Assembly: GCF_014534685.1 (NCBI RefSeq)
Contig: NZ_JACVVX010000006.1
Location: 1-64,000, forward strand
From: Oryzicola mucosus
Lineage (GTDB): Bacteria; Pseudomonadota; Alphaproteobacteria; Rhizobiales; Rhizobiaceae
DNA: 64,000 nucleotides
Reading direction: 5' to 3'
Below the pieces are notes generated by a model. The model saw nothing but the letters and a program-made list of their open reading frames with translations, had not been told where the DNA came from and did no database searches. Positions 40,816 through 50,382 of this stretch are shown here, piece after piece; position 1 is the first letter of the stretch; the number at the start of each line of letters is the position of its first letter. The position numbers and the translations under genes are program-made.

Positions 40816-41541
40816 ATGCAAATCTCGGTACTTCTTCAGTCCGTTTTACAGTCTGTCCGCGATAAAGGTTTGCGCCACACCGTCCGGCGGATTGTTGCTG
40901 CGCCAGGCGAGTGGTTTCTGGCTCGGCGCAAGATTGTCTCGACCAGCTCATTCCCGGCCAACGGAATCGATACCGATGGCGTGGTGCCCCTATGGACGCT
41001 GGATATAGACAGCCCGAACCTCGTGCATGGCGTTCGGTATCAGGCTGCCAATGCGGATGCCGTGAGAGCCGACCTCGATGCCTTGCCGATCCGTCATAAC
41101 GAATTTTCTTTTGTCGACCTGGGCGCCGGCAAAGGCCTGGTCTTGGCGATCGCCTGCGACTATAGGTTCACCGAAGTCATCGGCGTCGAGTTTTCGCGCG
41201 AACTTTCGGCTGTCGCCAACGCGAATCTGCAGAAACTTTCGGATGAACATCGCGGCGGCTATGCCGCAGGCTGCATCCATGGCGACGCGGCAGATTACCA
41301 ATTCGAAAACCGGGACACCGTAGTGTTTCTCTACAATCCGTTCGGTGAAGTCGTGATGCGCAAGGTCCTCGACAATCTGGCCGCGACCTTTGCCGATGCT
41401 GAACATCGGCTGTTCATCGTCTACCACAACCCGGTTCTCGCGGGCCTTTTCGATGACAGCCCGTATCTCGTTCGAACCGCGTTGCCCAGCAAGGGCGTCG
41501 TCTACGCCAACCGGGCCGCAGCGCCGCAGCTGCCCGCTTAA
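40816..41541 (+). CDS. SAM-dependent methyltransferase, class I
   Basis: The product is 241 residues. Motif I of Rossmann methyltransferases is VDLGAGKGLVLAIA; the following VIGVEFSRELS carries the acidic residue that binds the ribose, and VVFLYNPFGE occupies motif IV. The substrate is unknown; similar proteins are annotated only as class I methyltransferases. The start at 40816 is chosen for a normal amphipathic N-terminus (MQISVLLQSVLQS). It converges with the GDYXXLXY gene, overlapping by four bases. Confidence 0.8.
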   Translation: MQISVLLQSVLQSVRDKGLRHTVRRIVAAPGEWFLARRKIVSTSSFPANGIDTDGVVPLWTLDIDSPNLVHGVRYQAANADAVRADLDALPIRHNEFSFVDLGAGKGLVLAIACDYRFTEVIGVEFSRELSAVANANLQKLSDEHRGGYAAGCIHGDAADYQFENRDTVVFLYNPFGEVVMRKVLDNLAATFADAEHRLFIVYHNPVLAGLFDDSPYLVRTALPSKGVVYANRAAAPQLPA

Positions 41542-42116
41542 TAGAGCGGCTCTTCGAACAGCATGGTGTCGCCATCCATCAAAGCCTTGATCTGCGACGC
41601 ACCATCGGCGGCAACGGCTGCCTTTACGCCGAAATTGCGGGTGCGCATGTCGCGCTCTATCGCCAGCCCCTCGCCTTCTGGCAGATAGAATCGCTCAAGC
41701 CCATAGTCAATCGACACGACCTGATTGTCCTCGCTGCCAAAAAAGCCGCTGGTTGCCTTGCCGGAGATGTCGACGGCATCAGTGGAAGCGGCATCCGTGG
41801 GTTGCCCGATCCAGGCATCCGTTGCGTGCCAAAATCCGTCGTTCCGGCGTGAAAGCCGGACCGTGACACTCGCATCAGGCCTAATCCCGGTATCGTCGAG
41901 ATTGCGGAAAAGATTGGCTGGGATGGACGATATCTCATAGCCGAGCCGCACATAGTCGCCACGCAAGAGGTCGCGCGGATCGACGGGCTCCACCTTCAGA
42001 AGCACCTCGCGACCATCGCGCAGCACCGCGGCGCGCGCCATGATCATCCAGCTCAGAAATCCGATCTGGGCCAGCGCAACAACCAATGCAGGCAGGAGAG
42101 TTGTCTTTTTCAACAT
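41538..42116 (-). CDS. GDYXXLXY domain protein
   Basis: The product is 192 residues. An N-terminal membrane helix (LLPALVVALAQIGFLSWMIM) is followed by the family signature: VDPRDLLRGDYVRLGYEIS. The rest is a periplasmic beta domain of unknown function. The gene overlaps the upstream DUF2157 gene by one base (ATG within the stop region), and these two are a common pair in proteobacteria, suggesting one membrane complex. Confidence 0.87.
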   Translation of the reverse strand: MLKKTTLLPALVVALAQIGFLSWMIMARAAVLRDGREVLLKVEPVDPRDLLRGDYVRLGYEISSIPANLFRNLDDTGIRPDASVTVRLSRRNDGFWHATDAWIGQPTDAASTDAVDISGKATSGFFGSEDNQVVSIDYGLERFYLPEGEGLAIERDMRTRNFGVKAAVAADGASQIKALMDGDTMLFEEPLY

Positions 42117-43216
42117 CAGGCCGCTCCTTGCATGGAAGGCTTCATACGTTTTTCGATCCGAATGATGACGAACGCCAGCAAAGCCAGGATCAGCGCCGCG
42201 ACGAGGAAAAAGCCCGCAGTGCCCACCATTGAGCCGACCATGACGAGGTAGACGATGGCCAATTCGATGGCAAAGCCGAGATAAGCGAGCCAGCGCAGCG
42301 CCCTGCTCTCTCGCCCGCCCAGAACCAATGTCGCCGCGATGACAGTGAGCGCGGAAATTGCCGCCAGGACGAATCCGCCGTCGTCAATACGGTCTATCTG
42401 AATGACGGAGATACCAGTCATGAAGCCGATCAACCCATGCAGCGGCAGATAACCGCCAAGCTGAACAAGGCGATCCGTTCGCTCCGGCATCAGAAGCGAC
42501 AGCGCCAGAAGCGCAACGGACACCATGGCGATGACCATGGCTGGCGCGAAAACATCGCCCTCCAATGCCCAGACAACGCCATAAAAGAGCAGCGTCAGCA
42601 GGATCACATGCCGAGCCGGCTGGCTTCGAGTCCAATAGGACAGTGCCCAGAAAGCCACGAGAAACAACAGAAAGATGTGCGGCAAGGTGTGGGCGCCAAA
42701 CAGATCGAAATCGCTGACGAAAAGCCACGCGATCGCAATTCCGACGCCAAACACGGTGAGCATGCTCGAGCGAAGCGCTGCGGCTGCAAGCCCTGTGCCC
42801 ACCATCCAGACGAGCAAGGCAGCCGCTTCGTCGCCCGACATGTGGTACATCTGTCCTATCAAAGCGATCGTGCCGCCGAACGCCGCGGCACCGACGATCC
42901 AGCACGCCTCGCCTATCGCCGGATGGTCGCGCAGCTTGAACCAGGCGCCACCCATATAGGCGGCGAGGATAAAGGCGAACAGCATCCCTACCCTGGCCAA
43001 ACGCGGAATGCCCTCCCAGTTGGCAGCCACGAAGATCAGGATTGCCGCACCGAACAGCAACGCTGCCAGAACAGCCAGGATCGAGCCAAAGTTGAGCGCA
43101 TTGCGGTCGCGTCCTTCGATATCGAGAGCAAGCTGCTCAGCCACAGCCGAGGTGATGAGCCCGCCTTCGACCCAACGCGTGATGTCTTTCTTTACCCGTG
43201 AGGCGTAGCTGGCCAT
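42116..43216 (-). CDS. DUF2157 multi-helix membrane protein
   Basis: The product is 366 residues. The cytoplasmic N-terminal 45 residues (VKKDITRWVEGGLITSAVAE) match the DUF2157 domain; at least ten membrane helices follow, starting with FGSILAVLAALLFGAAILIF. It is the first gene of a two-gene unit with the GDYXXLXY protein. Function is unknown; the unit is thought of as an inner membrane complex only because of its constant pairing. GGAGGGAGGGA precedes the start. Confidence 0.85.
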   Translation of the reverse strand: MASYASRVKKDITRWVEGGLITSAVAEQLALDIEGRDRNALNFGSILAVLAALLFGAAILIFVAANWEGIPRLARVGMLFAFILAAYMGGAWFKLRDHPAIGEACWIVGAAAFGGTIALIGQMYHMSGDEAAALLVWMVGTGLAAAALRSSMLTVFGVGIAIAWLFVSDFDLFGAHTLPHIFLLFLVAFWALSYWTRSQPARHVILLTLLFYGVVWALEGDVFAPAMVIAMVSVALLALSLLMPERTDRLVQLGGYLPLHGLIGFMTGISVIQIDRIDDGGFVLAAISALTVIAATLVLGGRESRALRWLAYLGFAIELAIVYLVMVGSMVGTAGFFLVAALILALLAFVIIRIEKRMKPSMQGAA

Positions 43217-43438
43217 GTCCGTCCCTCCCTCCTCCCATGCTGAAAATTTCCATCACATGCCTTGGCATTGGGCACAGCCCCAATTCCACCCCACAGCTGA
43301 ATGGTCGTTAATGGTGCATTGCACAAAACGCAGGGCTGCCATTCCACATTGTTGCTTCAAATTTGGACCCAATGCTCATATTTAAGCCACGTACAAAGAA
43401 CGAATGAAAATCGAAACAAAGACGAAACGAGCAATATC

Positions 43439-43579
43439 ATGAACCTGATCCGCAATTACCGCAACTGGCGCAGCTATCGTCAGACCATCAACGAACTGAG
43501 CCGTCTGTCGAACCGCGAACTCACCGATCTCGGCATCAACCGCGCTGAAATCCCTTACGTCGCCCGCAAGACCGCTTAA
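43439..43579 (+). CDS. DUF1127 small protein, copy 1
   Basis: The product is 46 residues: MNLIRNYRNWRSYRQT, then ELSRLSNRELTDLGINRAEI. It has the arginine-rich helix and the L-x-D-[IL]-G-[IV] motif of DUF1127. Members of this family in alphaproteobacteria affect RNA turnover and phosphate or carbon responses, and some bind RNA. The A-rich leader has no ideal Shine-Dalgarno sequence. A second copy follows after 37 bases. Confidence 0.9.
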   Translation: MNLIRNYRNWRSYRQTINELSRLSNRELTDLGINRAEIPYVARKTA

Positions 43580-43616
43580 TCAGCGGCTATTAGATAGAAC
43601 CGAAAAGAGAACCAAA

Positions 43617-43757
43617 ATGAACCTGATCCGCACCATCCGTAATTGGCGTTCCTATCGCCAGACGGTCGATGAGCTGGGTCGCCTGTCCAATCGCCAGCTT
43701 GCTGACGTAGGCGTCCGGCGCGATGAAATTCCGTCGCTAGCCCGCCGCGGACTCTAA
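43617..43757 (+). CDS. DUF1127 small protein, copy 2
   Basis: ATG at 43617 to TAA at 43757 encodes 46 residues, the same length as copy 1: MNLIRTIRNWRSYRQT, then ELGRLSNRQLADVGVRRDEI. It is clearly a tandem duplicate, with about two thirds identity. The GAAAAGAGA leader precedes the start. Two strong hairpins follow. Confidence 0.9.
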   Translation: MNLIRTIRNWRSYRQTVDELGRLSNRQLADVGVRRDEIPSLARRGL

Positions 43758-43809
43758 GAATAAGAGGAATTCCGGCTGAACCTGTCTCCTCCCAAGGGTT
43801 CAGTCGGCT

Positions 43810-43849
43810 GGTCGGCTCTTCCTCCTCCTCCCAAAAGCCGACCCTTTTT
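43810..43849 (+). terminator. Terminator of the DUF1127 pair
   Basis: GGTCGGCT (43810-43817) pairs with AGCCGACC (43836-43843), followed by CTTTTT. The loop is pyrimidine-rich (18 bases). Confidence 0.8.
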
Positions 43850-43852
43850 GCG

Positions 43853-43882
43853 ACACCCGCCGGTTCCTCCCCCGGCGGGTGT
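43853..43882. terminator. Perfect 11-base hairpin after the DUF1127 terminator
   Basis: ACACCCGCCGG (43853-43863) pairs perfectly with CCGGCGGGTGT (43872-43882) around an eight-base loop. Only a weak T-rich run (CTCTGTTT) follows on plus. It may back up the preceding terminator or stabilise RNA ends. Confidence 0.6.
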
Positions 43883-43922
43883 CTCTGTTTGAGGCATCCC
43901 TTTCCTTGGGCGCGTGAACCTC

Positions 43923-44510
43923 TCAGCCGTTGGATAGACGCTTGTTCTTCCAATCTTGCAGAGGAAGAATTTCTGGCCGTCCCCCCATCGGCTCGACCCA
44001 CGAATCCACCGACCAGCTCGCACCGGAATTTTCCCGAAGCACCGCCGTCCAGTGCGGATACCTGCCGTCGAGAAGAAAGCCTCGTGAGGTATTCGGAGCA
44101 ACCGTGTGATGCCTGAGCAACCCGCGCTTTTGCAGATACAGCAGCAGGCCACGTGTGTTGGTTGATTCGTCGATGCAGTCCATCTGTCCACGGATTTTTG
44201 AAGCGGCAAATCTCGACTTCGCATCGTCTCGAACGCCCGTCATCTTGAGCGCAAGGGTCTCGTAATGCTGAACCGCTTTGGCGACCGCTGCGCGTTCGGC
44301 AGCTGGCGTGGCGCTGCCCTTTGCCATGATCGTCGCAAAACGCGCAGAATCGGCTGAGGTCAGGTTGAGCTTGGAGTGGAATGCGCAGCCATAACCATGG
44401 CAAATCTCCAACATTCGAACGGAGATCCCCTGCGCCTCGGCGTTCTGTGCCGCGCCTGCAAGCAGTGCCGAGACCAGGATGACGGAGACTGAGGGTACTC
44501 GCGAGATCAT
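43923..44510 (-). CDS. Secreted protein of unknown function
   Basis: The product is 195 residues with a clear signal peptide ([20 protein letters not shown], cut before QG). The mature part starts [20 protein letters not shown] and contains a further cysteine ([12 protein letters not shown]) and a Trp-rich C-terminus ([13 protein letters not shown]). It is a periplasmic protein with likely disulfides, of a family I know only as hypothetical in Mesorhizobium relatives. The start at 44510 is set by the signal peptide. It diverges from trmFO, 106 bases apart. Confidence 0.7.
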   Translation of the reverse strand: MISRVPSVSVILVSALLAGAAQNAEAQGISVRMLEICHGYGCAFHSKLNLTSADSARFATIMAKGSATPAAERAAVAKAVQHYETLALKMTGVRDDAKSRFAASKIRGQMDCIDESTNTRGLLLYLQKRGLLRHHTVAPNTSRGFLLDGRYPHWTAVLRENSGASWSVDSWVEPMGGRPEILPLQDWKNKRLSNG

Positions 44511-44616
44511 CCCAGCTTTATGGATAAGCGGCGCGTCGTTCACAACTGGCCTGTTGAAACGTAGTAAACGCTCGCCGCGATTGCTTTCGCGGCCGCAAAG
44601 CCTTATTTCGGCGCGC

Positions 44617-46029
44617 ATGACACACAAGCCCATTCACATCATCGGCGGCGGTCTCGCCGGGTCGGAAGCCGCCTGGCAGATCGCTCAGGCCGGCGTGCCC
44701 GTCATATTGCATGAAATGCGCCCCGTGCGCGGCACCGATGCGCATAAGACGGACGGTCTGGCCGAACTCGTCTGCTCGAACTCTTTCCGCTCAGACGATG
44801 CGGAGAGCAATGCGGTCGGCCTGCTGCACGCCGAAATGCGACTTGCCGGCTCGCTGATCATGGCCTGCGGCGATGCCAACCAGGTTCCAGCCGGCGGCGC
44901 GCTCGCGGTCGACCGCGACGGATTTTCCGATGCCGTGACGCGCAAGATCGAATCGCATCCACTGATCTCGCTGGCGCGCGAGGAAGTGACCGGCCTCCCG
45001 CCCGAGGAATGGGACCAGGCAATCATCGCCACCGGCCCGCTGACGGCGCCCTCGCTCGCCGCAGCCATCGGCGAGGCCACCGGCAAGGATGCGCTGGCTT
45101 TTTTCGATGCCATTGCTCCCATCGTGCATTTCGACAGCATCGACATGGATATCTGCTGGTTCCAGTCGCGCTACGACAAGGTGGGTCCCGGCGGCACCGG
45201 CAAGGACTACATCAACTGTCCGATGGACAAGGAACAGTACGACGCGTTCATACAGGCGCTTCTCGACGGCCAGAAGACCGAGTTCAAGGACTGGGAAGGC
45301 ACCCCCTATTTCGACGGCTGCCTGCCGATCGAAATCATGGCCGAGCGTGGACCTGCGACCCTTCGCCATGGTCCAATGAAGCCGATGGGATTGACCAACG
45401 CGCACAATCCAACGGTAAAGGCCTATGCGGTGGTGCAGTTGCGCCAGGACAACGCGCTGGGCACGCTTTATAACATGGTCGGTTTCCAGACCAAGCTGCG
45501 CCATGGCGAGCAGACGCACATCCTGCGGATGATTCCAGGCTTGCAGAACGCGGAATTTGCCCGGCTGGGCGGGCTACATCGCAACACCTACATCAATTCG
45601 CCTATACTGCTCGATCCGACGCTACAGCTGAAAGGCCGCGATGGGCTGCGCTTTGCCGGCCAGATCACGGGCTGTGAAGGCTATGTCGAGAGCGCTTCCA
45701 TCGGGCTGCTTGCGGGGCGATTCGCCGCTGCGGCGCGGCTTGGTGAAACGATCGCGCCACCTCCGCTGACAACGGCTTTCGGAGCCTTGCTCAACCACAT
45801 CACCGGCGGCCACATCACCTCCGATGAAGAACCGGGCAAGCGCTCCTTTCAGCCGATGAACATCAATTTCGGCTTGTTTCCGCATGTCGAAACGCCGAAA
45901 TCCGAAGGCAAACGCCTGCGTGGCAAGGAAAAGACGCTTGCCAAGAAGAAGGCGATGACGTCGCGCGCACTTGCAGATTGCAGGACATGGCTTGGGCTTC
46001 CGGCGCAACAACAGGCAGCGGCCGAGTAA
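44617..46029 (+). CDS. trmFO: Methylenetetrahydrofolate-tRNA-(uracil-5)-methyltransferase
   Basis: The product is 470 residues. It methylates U54 of the tRNA T loop using methylene-tetrahydrofolate and FAD. The FAD-binding start [19 protein letters not shown], the HEMRPVR and [11 protein letters not shown] segments, the cysteine-containing [11 protein letters not shown] and [16 protein letters not shown] are all diagnostic. The start at 44617 gives the family N-terminus; the longer frame from 44479 covers the promoter region. The last 30 residues are basic. It converges with the phytoene-synthase-like gene. Confidence 0.95.
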   Translation: MTHKPIHIIGGGLAGSEAAWQIAQAGVPVILHEMRPVRGTDAHKTDGLAELVCSNSFRSDDAESNAVGLLHAEMRLAGSLIMACGDANQVPAGGALAVDRDGFSDAVTRKIESHPLISLAREEVTGLPPEEWDQAIIATGPLTAPSLAAAIGEATGKDALAFFDAIAPIVHFDSIDMDICWFQSRYDKVGPGGTGKDYINCPMDKEQYDAFIQALLDGQKTEFKDWEGTPYFDGCLPIEIMAERGPATLRHGPMKPMGLTNAHNPTVKAYAVVQLRQDNALGTLYNMVGFQTKLRHGEQTHILRMIPGLQNAEFARLGGLHRNTYINSPILLDPTLQLKGRDGLRFAGQITGCEGYVESASIGLLAGRFAAAARLGETIAPPPLTTAFGALLNHITGGHITSDEEPGKRSFQPMNINFGLFPHVETPKSEGKRLRGKEKTLAKKKAMTSRALADCRTWLGLPAQQQAAAE

Positions 46030-46033
46030 ACGC

Positions 46034-46891
46034 CTACCAGCCGCGCCATGCGCGGCGGAACATAAGCGCATGGCGGCGGACCATCGATATATCCGTCGCA
46101 GCCGGTGCGGAAGATGGCCCAGCTTTATCCAAGCGATCGAGATAAGCGCGCGTCAGCGCCAGCGGCAAAAATGCCGGCCGCAGGACCTGGGGCAGATCCC
46201 TTGCGCCGCGCTCGAACGCGGCCAAGTGCTCACGCGCCAGCGCCCGCATCGCTGCCAGCGCCATGCGGGAAGACGGCGACGCAGCGTCCTCCAGGAGCTC
46301 ATCCACCGACGTTCCAGCGGCGGCAAGGATGTCTGTGGGCACATAGCATTGCCCACGCCGCTGGTGGATCGGCTGCAGCCGCAGCAAGCCGGTGATGGCT
46401 TGCGCGCAGCCGGCATGGCCTGCCAGTTCCGCCACGGCTCTTGCCGCCGAAGGGTCCAGTACCATAGCGGCGAGTTGGATGAAGACCGACGCGGTTTCCC
46501 CGCAATAGCCCTCGAGGTCGGTGCGGCTCGGCATGGGATCGTCGTAGAGATCGAACAGCCTCGCCTCGAAATAATTGTCGAAGGCCTCGCGCGGAAGACG
46601 GTGCGCGCGAATCGTCGAGATCAGCGAAACAGCCAAAGGGCTGCCGCCGGCGCCCTCGATATTGTCAGCCGCGATCAGGTCACGCCACCATTGCAGCCGG
46701 ATTTCGCCGGGCAATGGTTCGCGCACCCGTTCGCGGACGGAGGCTATTTCGGCGTTGAAGGCGTAAAGGGACAGAAGTGCATTCCGCTTCTCCTCAGGTG
46801 CATAGAGCACCGAGATATAGCGGTCGCGATCCGCTTCGCGGACGGCTTGCTGTAGGGAATCGACGGACTTGTCCACGTCAGTCGACGGCAA
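46034..46891 (-). CDS. Phytoene/squalene synthase-like protein (NDUFAF6 type)
   Basis: The product is 285 residues of the trans-isoprenyl synthase fold: RYISVLYAPEEKRNALLSLY, then GEIRLQWWRD, then LFDLYDDPMPSR, then GETASVFIQLA and GLLRLQPIHQRRGQCYVP. The aspartate-rich motifs needed for prenyl diphosphate binding are reduced, and no other carotenoid or hopanoid gene is near. The same type of protein in mitochondria is the complex I assembly factor NDUFAF6. Together with the next gene (NDUFAF3 type) this suggests a role in respiratory complex assembly rather than terpene synthesis; this is inference. Confidence 0.75.
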   Translation of the reverse strand: MPSTDVDKSVDSLQQAVREADRDRYISVLYAPEEKRNALLSLYAFNAEIASVRERVREPLPGEIRLQWWRDLIAADNIEGAGGSPLAVSLISTIRAHRLPREAFDNYFEARLFDLYDDPMPSRTDLEGYCGETASVFIQLAAMVLDPSAARAVAELAGHAGCAQAITGLLRLQPIHQRRGQCYVPTDILAAAGTSVDELLEDAASPSSRMALAAMRALAREHLAAFERGARDLPQVLRPAFLPLALTRAYLDRLDKAGPSSAPAATDISMVRRHALMFRRAWRGW

Positions 46892-47267
46892 TCAGAGCGG
46901 CTGCGACCGAGCGATCTTCGGCGAGCAGAACATTGTAGGTTCTGACAGCCGCACCAGTGGACATGGGATCAGCCGCGATTCCGGCAGCGCGAAGAGCGGC
47001 GCGCAACTCGGCTGGCAAAGGTTGAAGACTAGGCCCCATACCGACCAGCAGTATCTGCACAGCGTCGGCTTCGGGAAGCAGCCGATCGAAATCCGCAACC
47101 GTCAAGCTGGCGGCTGAAACCGGCTGCCAGCCATAGATTCCGGACGGCAGGCACAGGATCGAGCCGCGATGCGACATATCGGCAAAGCGGAAGCCTCCAT
47201 TGCCATAAGCCTCGATCGGCGCCCGCCCTGGGAAATGCGCTTCGCGTATGACGAGCCCCGACCCCAT
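46878..47267 (-). CDS. Mth938-like/DUF498 protein (NDUFAF3 type)
   Basis: The product is 129 residues. IEAYGNGGFRFADMSHRGSI, then LPSGIYGWQPVS and VQILLVGMGPSLQPLPAELR match the Mth938/DUF498 family, to which the mitochondrial complex I assembly factor NDUFAF3 belongs. The end of the gene overlaps the start of the phytoene-synthase-like gene by 14 bases and its own start is 6 bases from the secDF stop. The tight junctions imply co-transcription with secDF. Confidence 0.85.
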   Translation of the reverse strand: MGSGLVIREAHFPGRAPIEAYGNGGFRFADMSHRGSILCLPSGIYGWQPVSAASLTVADFDRLLPEADAVQILLVGMGPSLQPLPAELRAALRAAGIAADPMSTGAAVRTYNVLLAEDRSVAAALIAVD

Positions 47268-47273
47268 CTTTGC

Positions 47274-49826
47274 CTACGAGCCGGAAGGCTGCGCGGTTGC
47301 AGCAATCGCGGTGCTTTTTTCGTTCTCGAACATGTCCGGCCGCAGCTTGAAGAGGATCAAAAGCGGACCGGCAATGAACAGCGAAGAGTAGGTGCCGACG
47401 AACACCCCGACAATGATGGCAAAGACGAAGGACGAGATCACTTCACCACCGAAGAAGTAGAGCGCTATCAACGCCAGAAGCACGGTAAGGCCGGTCAGGA
47501 TGGTGCGCGACAGCGTCTGATTCAGCGAGATGTTGATCACCTCGTCGATCGGCATCTTCTTATATTTCCTTAACGTTTCCCGTATTCGGTCGTAAATGAC
47601 TACGGTGTCATTGATCGAATAGCCGATAACAGTCAGGATCGCGGCGATACTCGACAGGTTGAATTCCAGCCCGAGGACGACATAAACGCCGACGATGATG
47701 ATGACGTCGTGAGCGGTCGAAATGACGGCACCAAGGCCGAACTGCCATTCGAAACGGAACCAGATGTAGACCAGCAGTGCCAACATGGACAGCGTGATGC
47801 CGATCGTGCCCGTCCAGGCGAGTTCGCCTGAAACTGTAGGCCCTACAACCTCGATCCGACGGAAATCGAAATCATCCGACAATTCCATCCGCACCTTGTC
47901 GACCACCGTCTGCTCAGCGTTATCGCCGCCCTCCTGCGTTGGCACACGAACCATCAGTTCGCCCTGCTCGCCGAATGCCTGGACCTGTACCTCCCCAAGA
48001 TTGAGTCCACCAAGCCGGTCGCGCACCTCGCCGGGCTTGGAGACGTGATCTCTGGACTGCATCTCGATCAGTGAGCCGCCCTTGAAGTCGATGCCGTAAT
48101 TGAAATCCGACACGAACAGCAGTCCGACGACGGCGATCGAAGCAAATCCCGACAGCGCGAAACCATAATTCCGGTAGCGCATGAAGGGAATCCTGGGGTT
48201 CAGCGGTAAATACTGAACGAGGCCCTTCGGAAACTCGAGCGGACGCCATTTGCGGAACCATACGGCCACGAGCCAGCGCGTCAGCGTGAAGGCGGTGAAG
48301 ACCGTGGTCACGATACCGATGCCGAGCGTAACGGCGAAGCCGCGGACTGGTCCCGTCCCCATATAGAAGAGGATCACGGCAATGATCAGGGTTGTGAAGT
48401 TCGCATCCACCACCGTTGCAAGCGCTCGCTGGAAACCGCCATCGAAGGATTGCACCATCGAGCGTCCCTGATTTCTTTCTTCGCGGACGCGCTCGAAAAT
48501 GATGACGTTGGAATCCACCGCCATGCCCATCGTAAGCACGATTCCGGCGATACCAGGCAACGTAAGTGTTGCCCCCAGCATTGTCAGGACGGCTATTATC
48601 AATGCAACGTTGGCTGCGAGAGCCAGATTGGCGATAAGCCCGAGCTTGCCGTAAACGAGCAGCATGCAGCCGACGACCAAGGCTGCGCCGACCAGCGACG
48701 CGAGCTTGCCGGCAGCAATGGAATCGGCGCCGAGACTCGGGCCGACGGTGCGCTCTTCGACGATAGTCAGGTCGGCCGGCAACGCACCCGCGCGCAGAAG
48801 AACCGCCAGGTCGTTGGCGCTCTGCGTCGTAAAATTGCCGGAAATCTGGCCGCTACCGCCGATAATCGGCTCGTTGATGCGCGGTGCTGAAATTACCTGA
48901 TTGTCGAGGACGATCGCGAAAAGACGGCCGACATTCTGCTGCGTTGCTTGGCCAAAGCGACCCGCACCACGAGCGTCGAAACGGAACGACACCACAGGTT
49001 CGCTGGTCTGCTGATTGAACGTCGCCTGTGCATCGACCAGGTTTTCGCCTGAAACGATGATGCGGTTCTCGATCAGATACGGCACGGGGGGGTCGTCGGT
49101 CGAATACATGACTGTCGACCCAGCCGGCGGGCGGCCATTGATCGCTTCCTGTACCGGAACGGACTGATCTACCATCTGGAAGGTCAGCTTGGCGGTTTGG
49201 CCGAGAATTTCCTTCAAGCGCTGCGGGTCTTCGAGGCCAGGCACCTGAACAAGGATACGGTCCGCGCCGGAGCGCTGGATGACGGGCTCGGTGGTGCCGA
49301 GTTCATTGACGCGACGCCCGATCACCTCGATCGACTGCGTAACTGCGCTGTTCACGCGGTAGTTGACGCCCTCGTCGGTCAGCGTGAAGCGCAGCAGGCC
49401 GGGTTCCGGCTCCCCGAGGCTCAGTTCGGTGATGGCGTTGCCAAGCACGCCCGACGATACGGGCTGGGTCAGAGGAGCGAGCGCCGTTCTGGCCTTTTCC
49501 GCGTCCGCCGCATCGCGCACTCGCACTTGAACGCTTCGGCCCGTTCCCGTCAGGCCGGTGTAGCCGATGCGGGCATCGCGCAGCAAAGTCCGGATGTCGT
49601 CACGCGTGGCGTTGAGCCGCTCGTTGACGAGGTCCTGTCGGTCGACGGCCAGAAGGATATGCGAGCCGCCCTGCAGGTCGAGACCGAGCGTCATCGTCCG
49701 CTTGGGCGCCCAGCCTGGAAGACTGTCGAGCGTAGACTGGGGCAGAATGTTGGGCAGCGACAGGATCACGCCCAGCGCAACCACAGCCCATATCAGTATC
49801 GTCTTCCAGCGGGAAAAATATAGCAT
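47274..49826 (-). CDS. secDF: SecDF fused protein-export membrane protein
   Basis: The product is 850 residues, SecD and SecF in one chain. It uses the proton gradient to pull exported proteins out of the Sec channel. The SecD half has the periplasmic P1 region (MTLGLDLQGGSHILLAVD near the start) and the membrane motif GMAVDSNVIIFERVREE; the SecF half begins about residue 560 (YGIDFKGGSLIEMQS) and has GYSINDTVVIYDRIRE. Twelve membrane helices are expected. yajC lies directly upstream, as in most bacteria. Confidence 0.96.
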   Translation of the reverse strand: MLYFSRWKTILIWAVVALGVILSLPNILPQSTLDSLPGWAPKRTMTLGLDLQGGSHILLAVDRQDLVNERLNATRDDIRTLLRDARIGYTGLTGTGRSVQVRVRDAADAEKARTALAPLTQPVSSGVLGNAITELSLGEPEPGLLRFTLTDEGVNYRVNSAVTQSIEVIGRRVNELGTTEPVIQRSGADRILVQVPGLEDPQRLKEILGQTAKLTFQMVDQSVPVQEAINGRPPAGSTVMYSTDDPPVPYLIENRIIVSGENLVDAQATFNQQTSEPVVSFRFDARGAGRFGQATQQNVGRLFAIVLDNQVISAPRINEPIIGGSGQISGNFTTQSANDLAVLLRAGALPADLTIVEERTVGPSLGADSIAAGKLASLVGAALVVGCMLLVYGKLGLIANLALAANVALIIAVLTMLGATLTLPGIAGIVLTMGMAVDSNVIIFERVREERNQGRSMVQSFDGGFQRALATVVDANFTTLIIAVILFYMGTGPVRGFAVTLGIGIVTTVFTAFTLTRWLVAVWFRKWRPLEFPKGLVQYLPLNPRIPFMRYRNYGFALSGFASIAVVGLLFVSDFNYGIDFKGGSLIEMQSRDHVSKPGEVRDRLGGLNLGEVQVQAFGEQGELMVRVPTQEGGDNAEQTVVDKVRMELSDDFDFRRIEVVGPTVSGELAWTGTIGITLSMLALLVYIWFRFEWQFGLGAVISTAHDVIIIVGVYVVLGLEFNLSSIAAILTVIGYSINDTVVIYDRIRETLRKYKKMPIDEVINISLNQTLSRTILTGLTVLLALIALYFFGGEVISSFVFAIIVGVFVGTYSSLFIAGPLLILFKLRPDMFENEKSTAIAATAQPSGS

Positions 49827-49874
49827 CTGGCTCTTCCGTTCAGGCCTTTGAGGTGCGTTCGGCCCGGAATGCGG

Positions 49875-50213
49875 TTATTTCTTGGCGTTCTGATTGGCGA
49901 CAGGCTCGCCCTTGACGCGGACATCCGCGAGCGTCGAACGCAAGGCCGTCACCTTCACGCCAGCGCCGAGATCGAGTTCGAGCTCGTCGTCGGACACTTT
50001 GGTCACCTTGGCGATCAAACCCCCGCCGGTAACGACGGTATCGCCGCGGCGAACCGCGAGCAGCATCTGCTGGCGTTTCTTCAACGCGGTGCGCTGAGGA
50101 CGAATGATCAGGAAGTACATGATCACGAAGATCAGGATGAAGGGCAGAATGCTGACGAGCATGTCTGCTCCGCCGCCAGTTGCTGCCTGCGCGTATGCTG
50201 GCGTCACGAACAT
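49875..50213 (-). CDS. yajC: Preprotein translocase subunit YajC
   Basis: The product is 112 residues. The short N-terminus (MFVTPAYAQA) precedes one membrane helix, LVSILPFILIFVIMYFLIIR, followed by the family motif RPQ and VRRGDTVVTGGGLIAKVTKV. It associates with SecDF. The start at 50213 is set by the family N-terminus; the frame is open to 50315. The palindrome GCTCCGCAGCGGAGC lies upstream of the start. A 48-base gap separates it from secDF. Confidence 0.93.
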   Translation of the reverse strand: MFVTPAYAQAATGGGADMLVSILPFILIFVIMYFLIIRPQRTALKKRQQMLLAVRRGDTVVTGGGLIAKVTKVSDDELELDLGAGVKVTALRSTLADVRVKGEPVANQNAKK

Positions 50214-50382
50214 ATAAATCTCCCGAGAAAACGCGCTCCGCAGCGGAGCCCTGAAATTTCGCCGGAATATAGTCGCTGGCACCGCCAATGCAACTGCGCA
50301 AGCGCGGCAACACAACGCTTTTCGGCAACCGTACCGCGTGGTACACCGCCGCCCATATCAATGACGGACTTTGGACAGGCCT

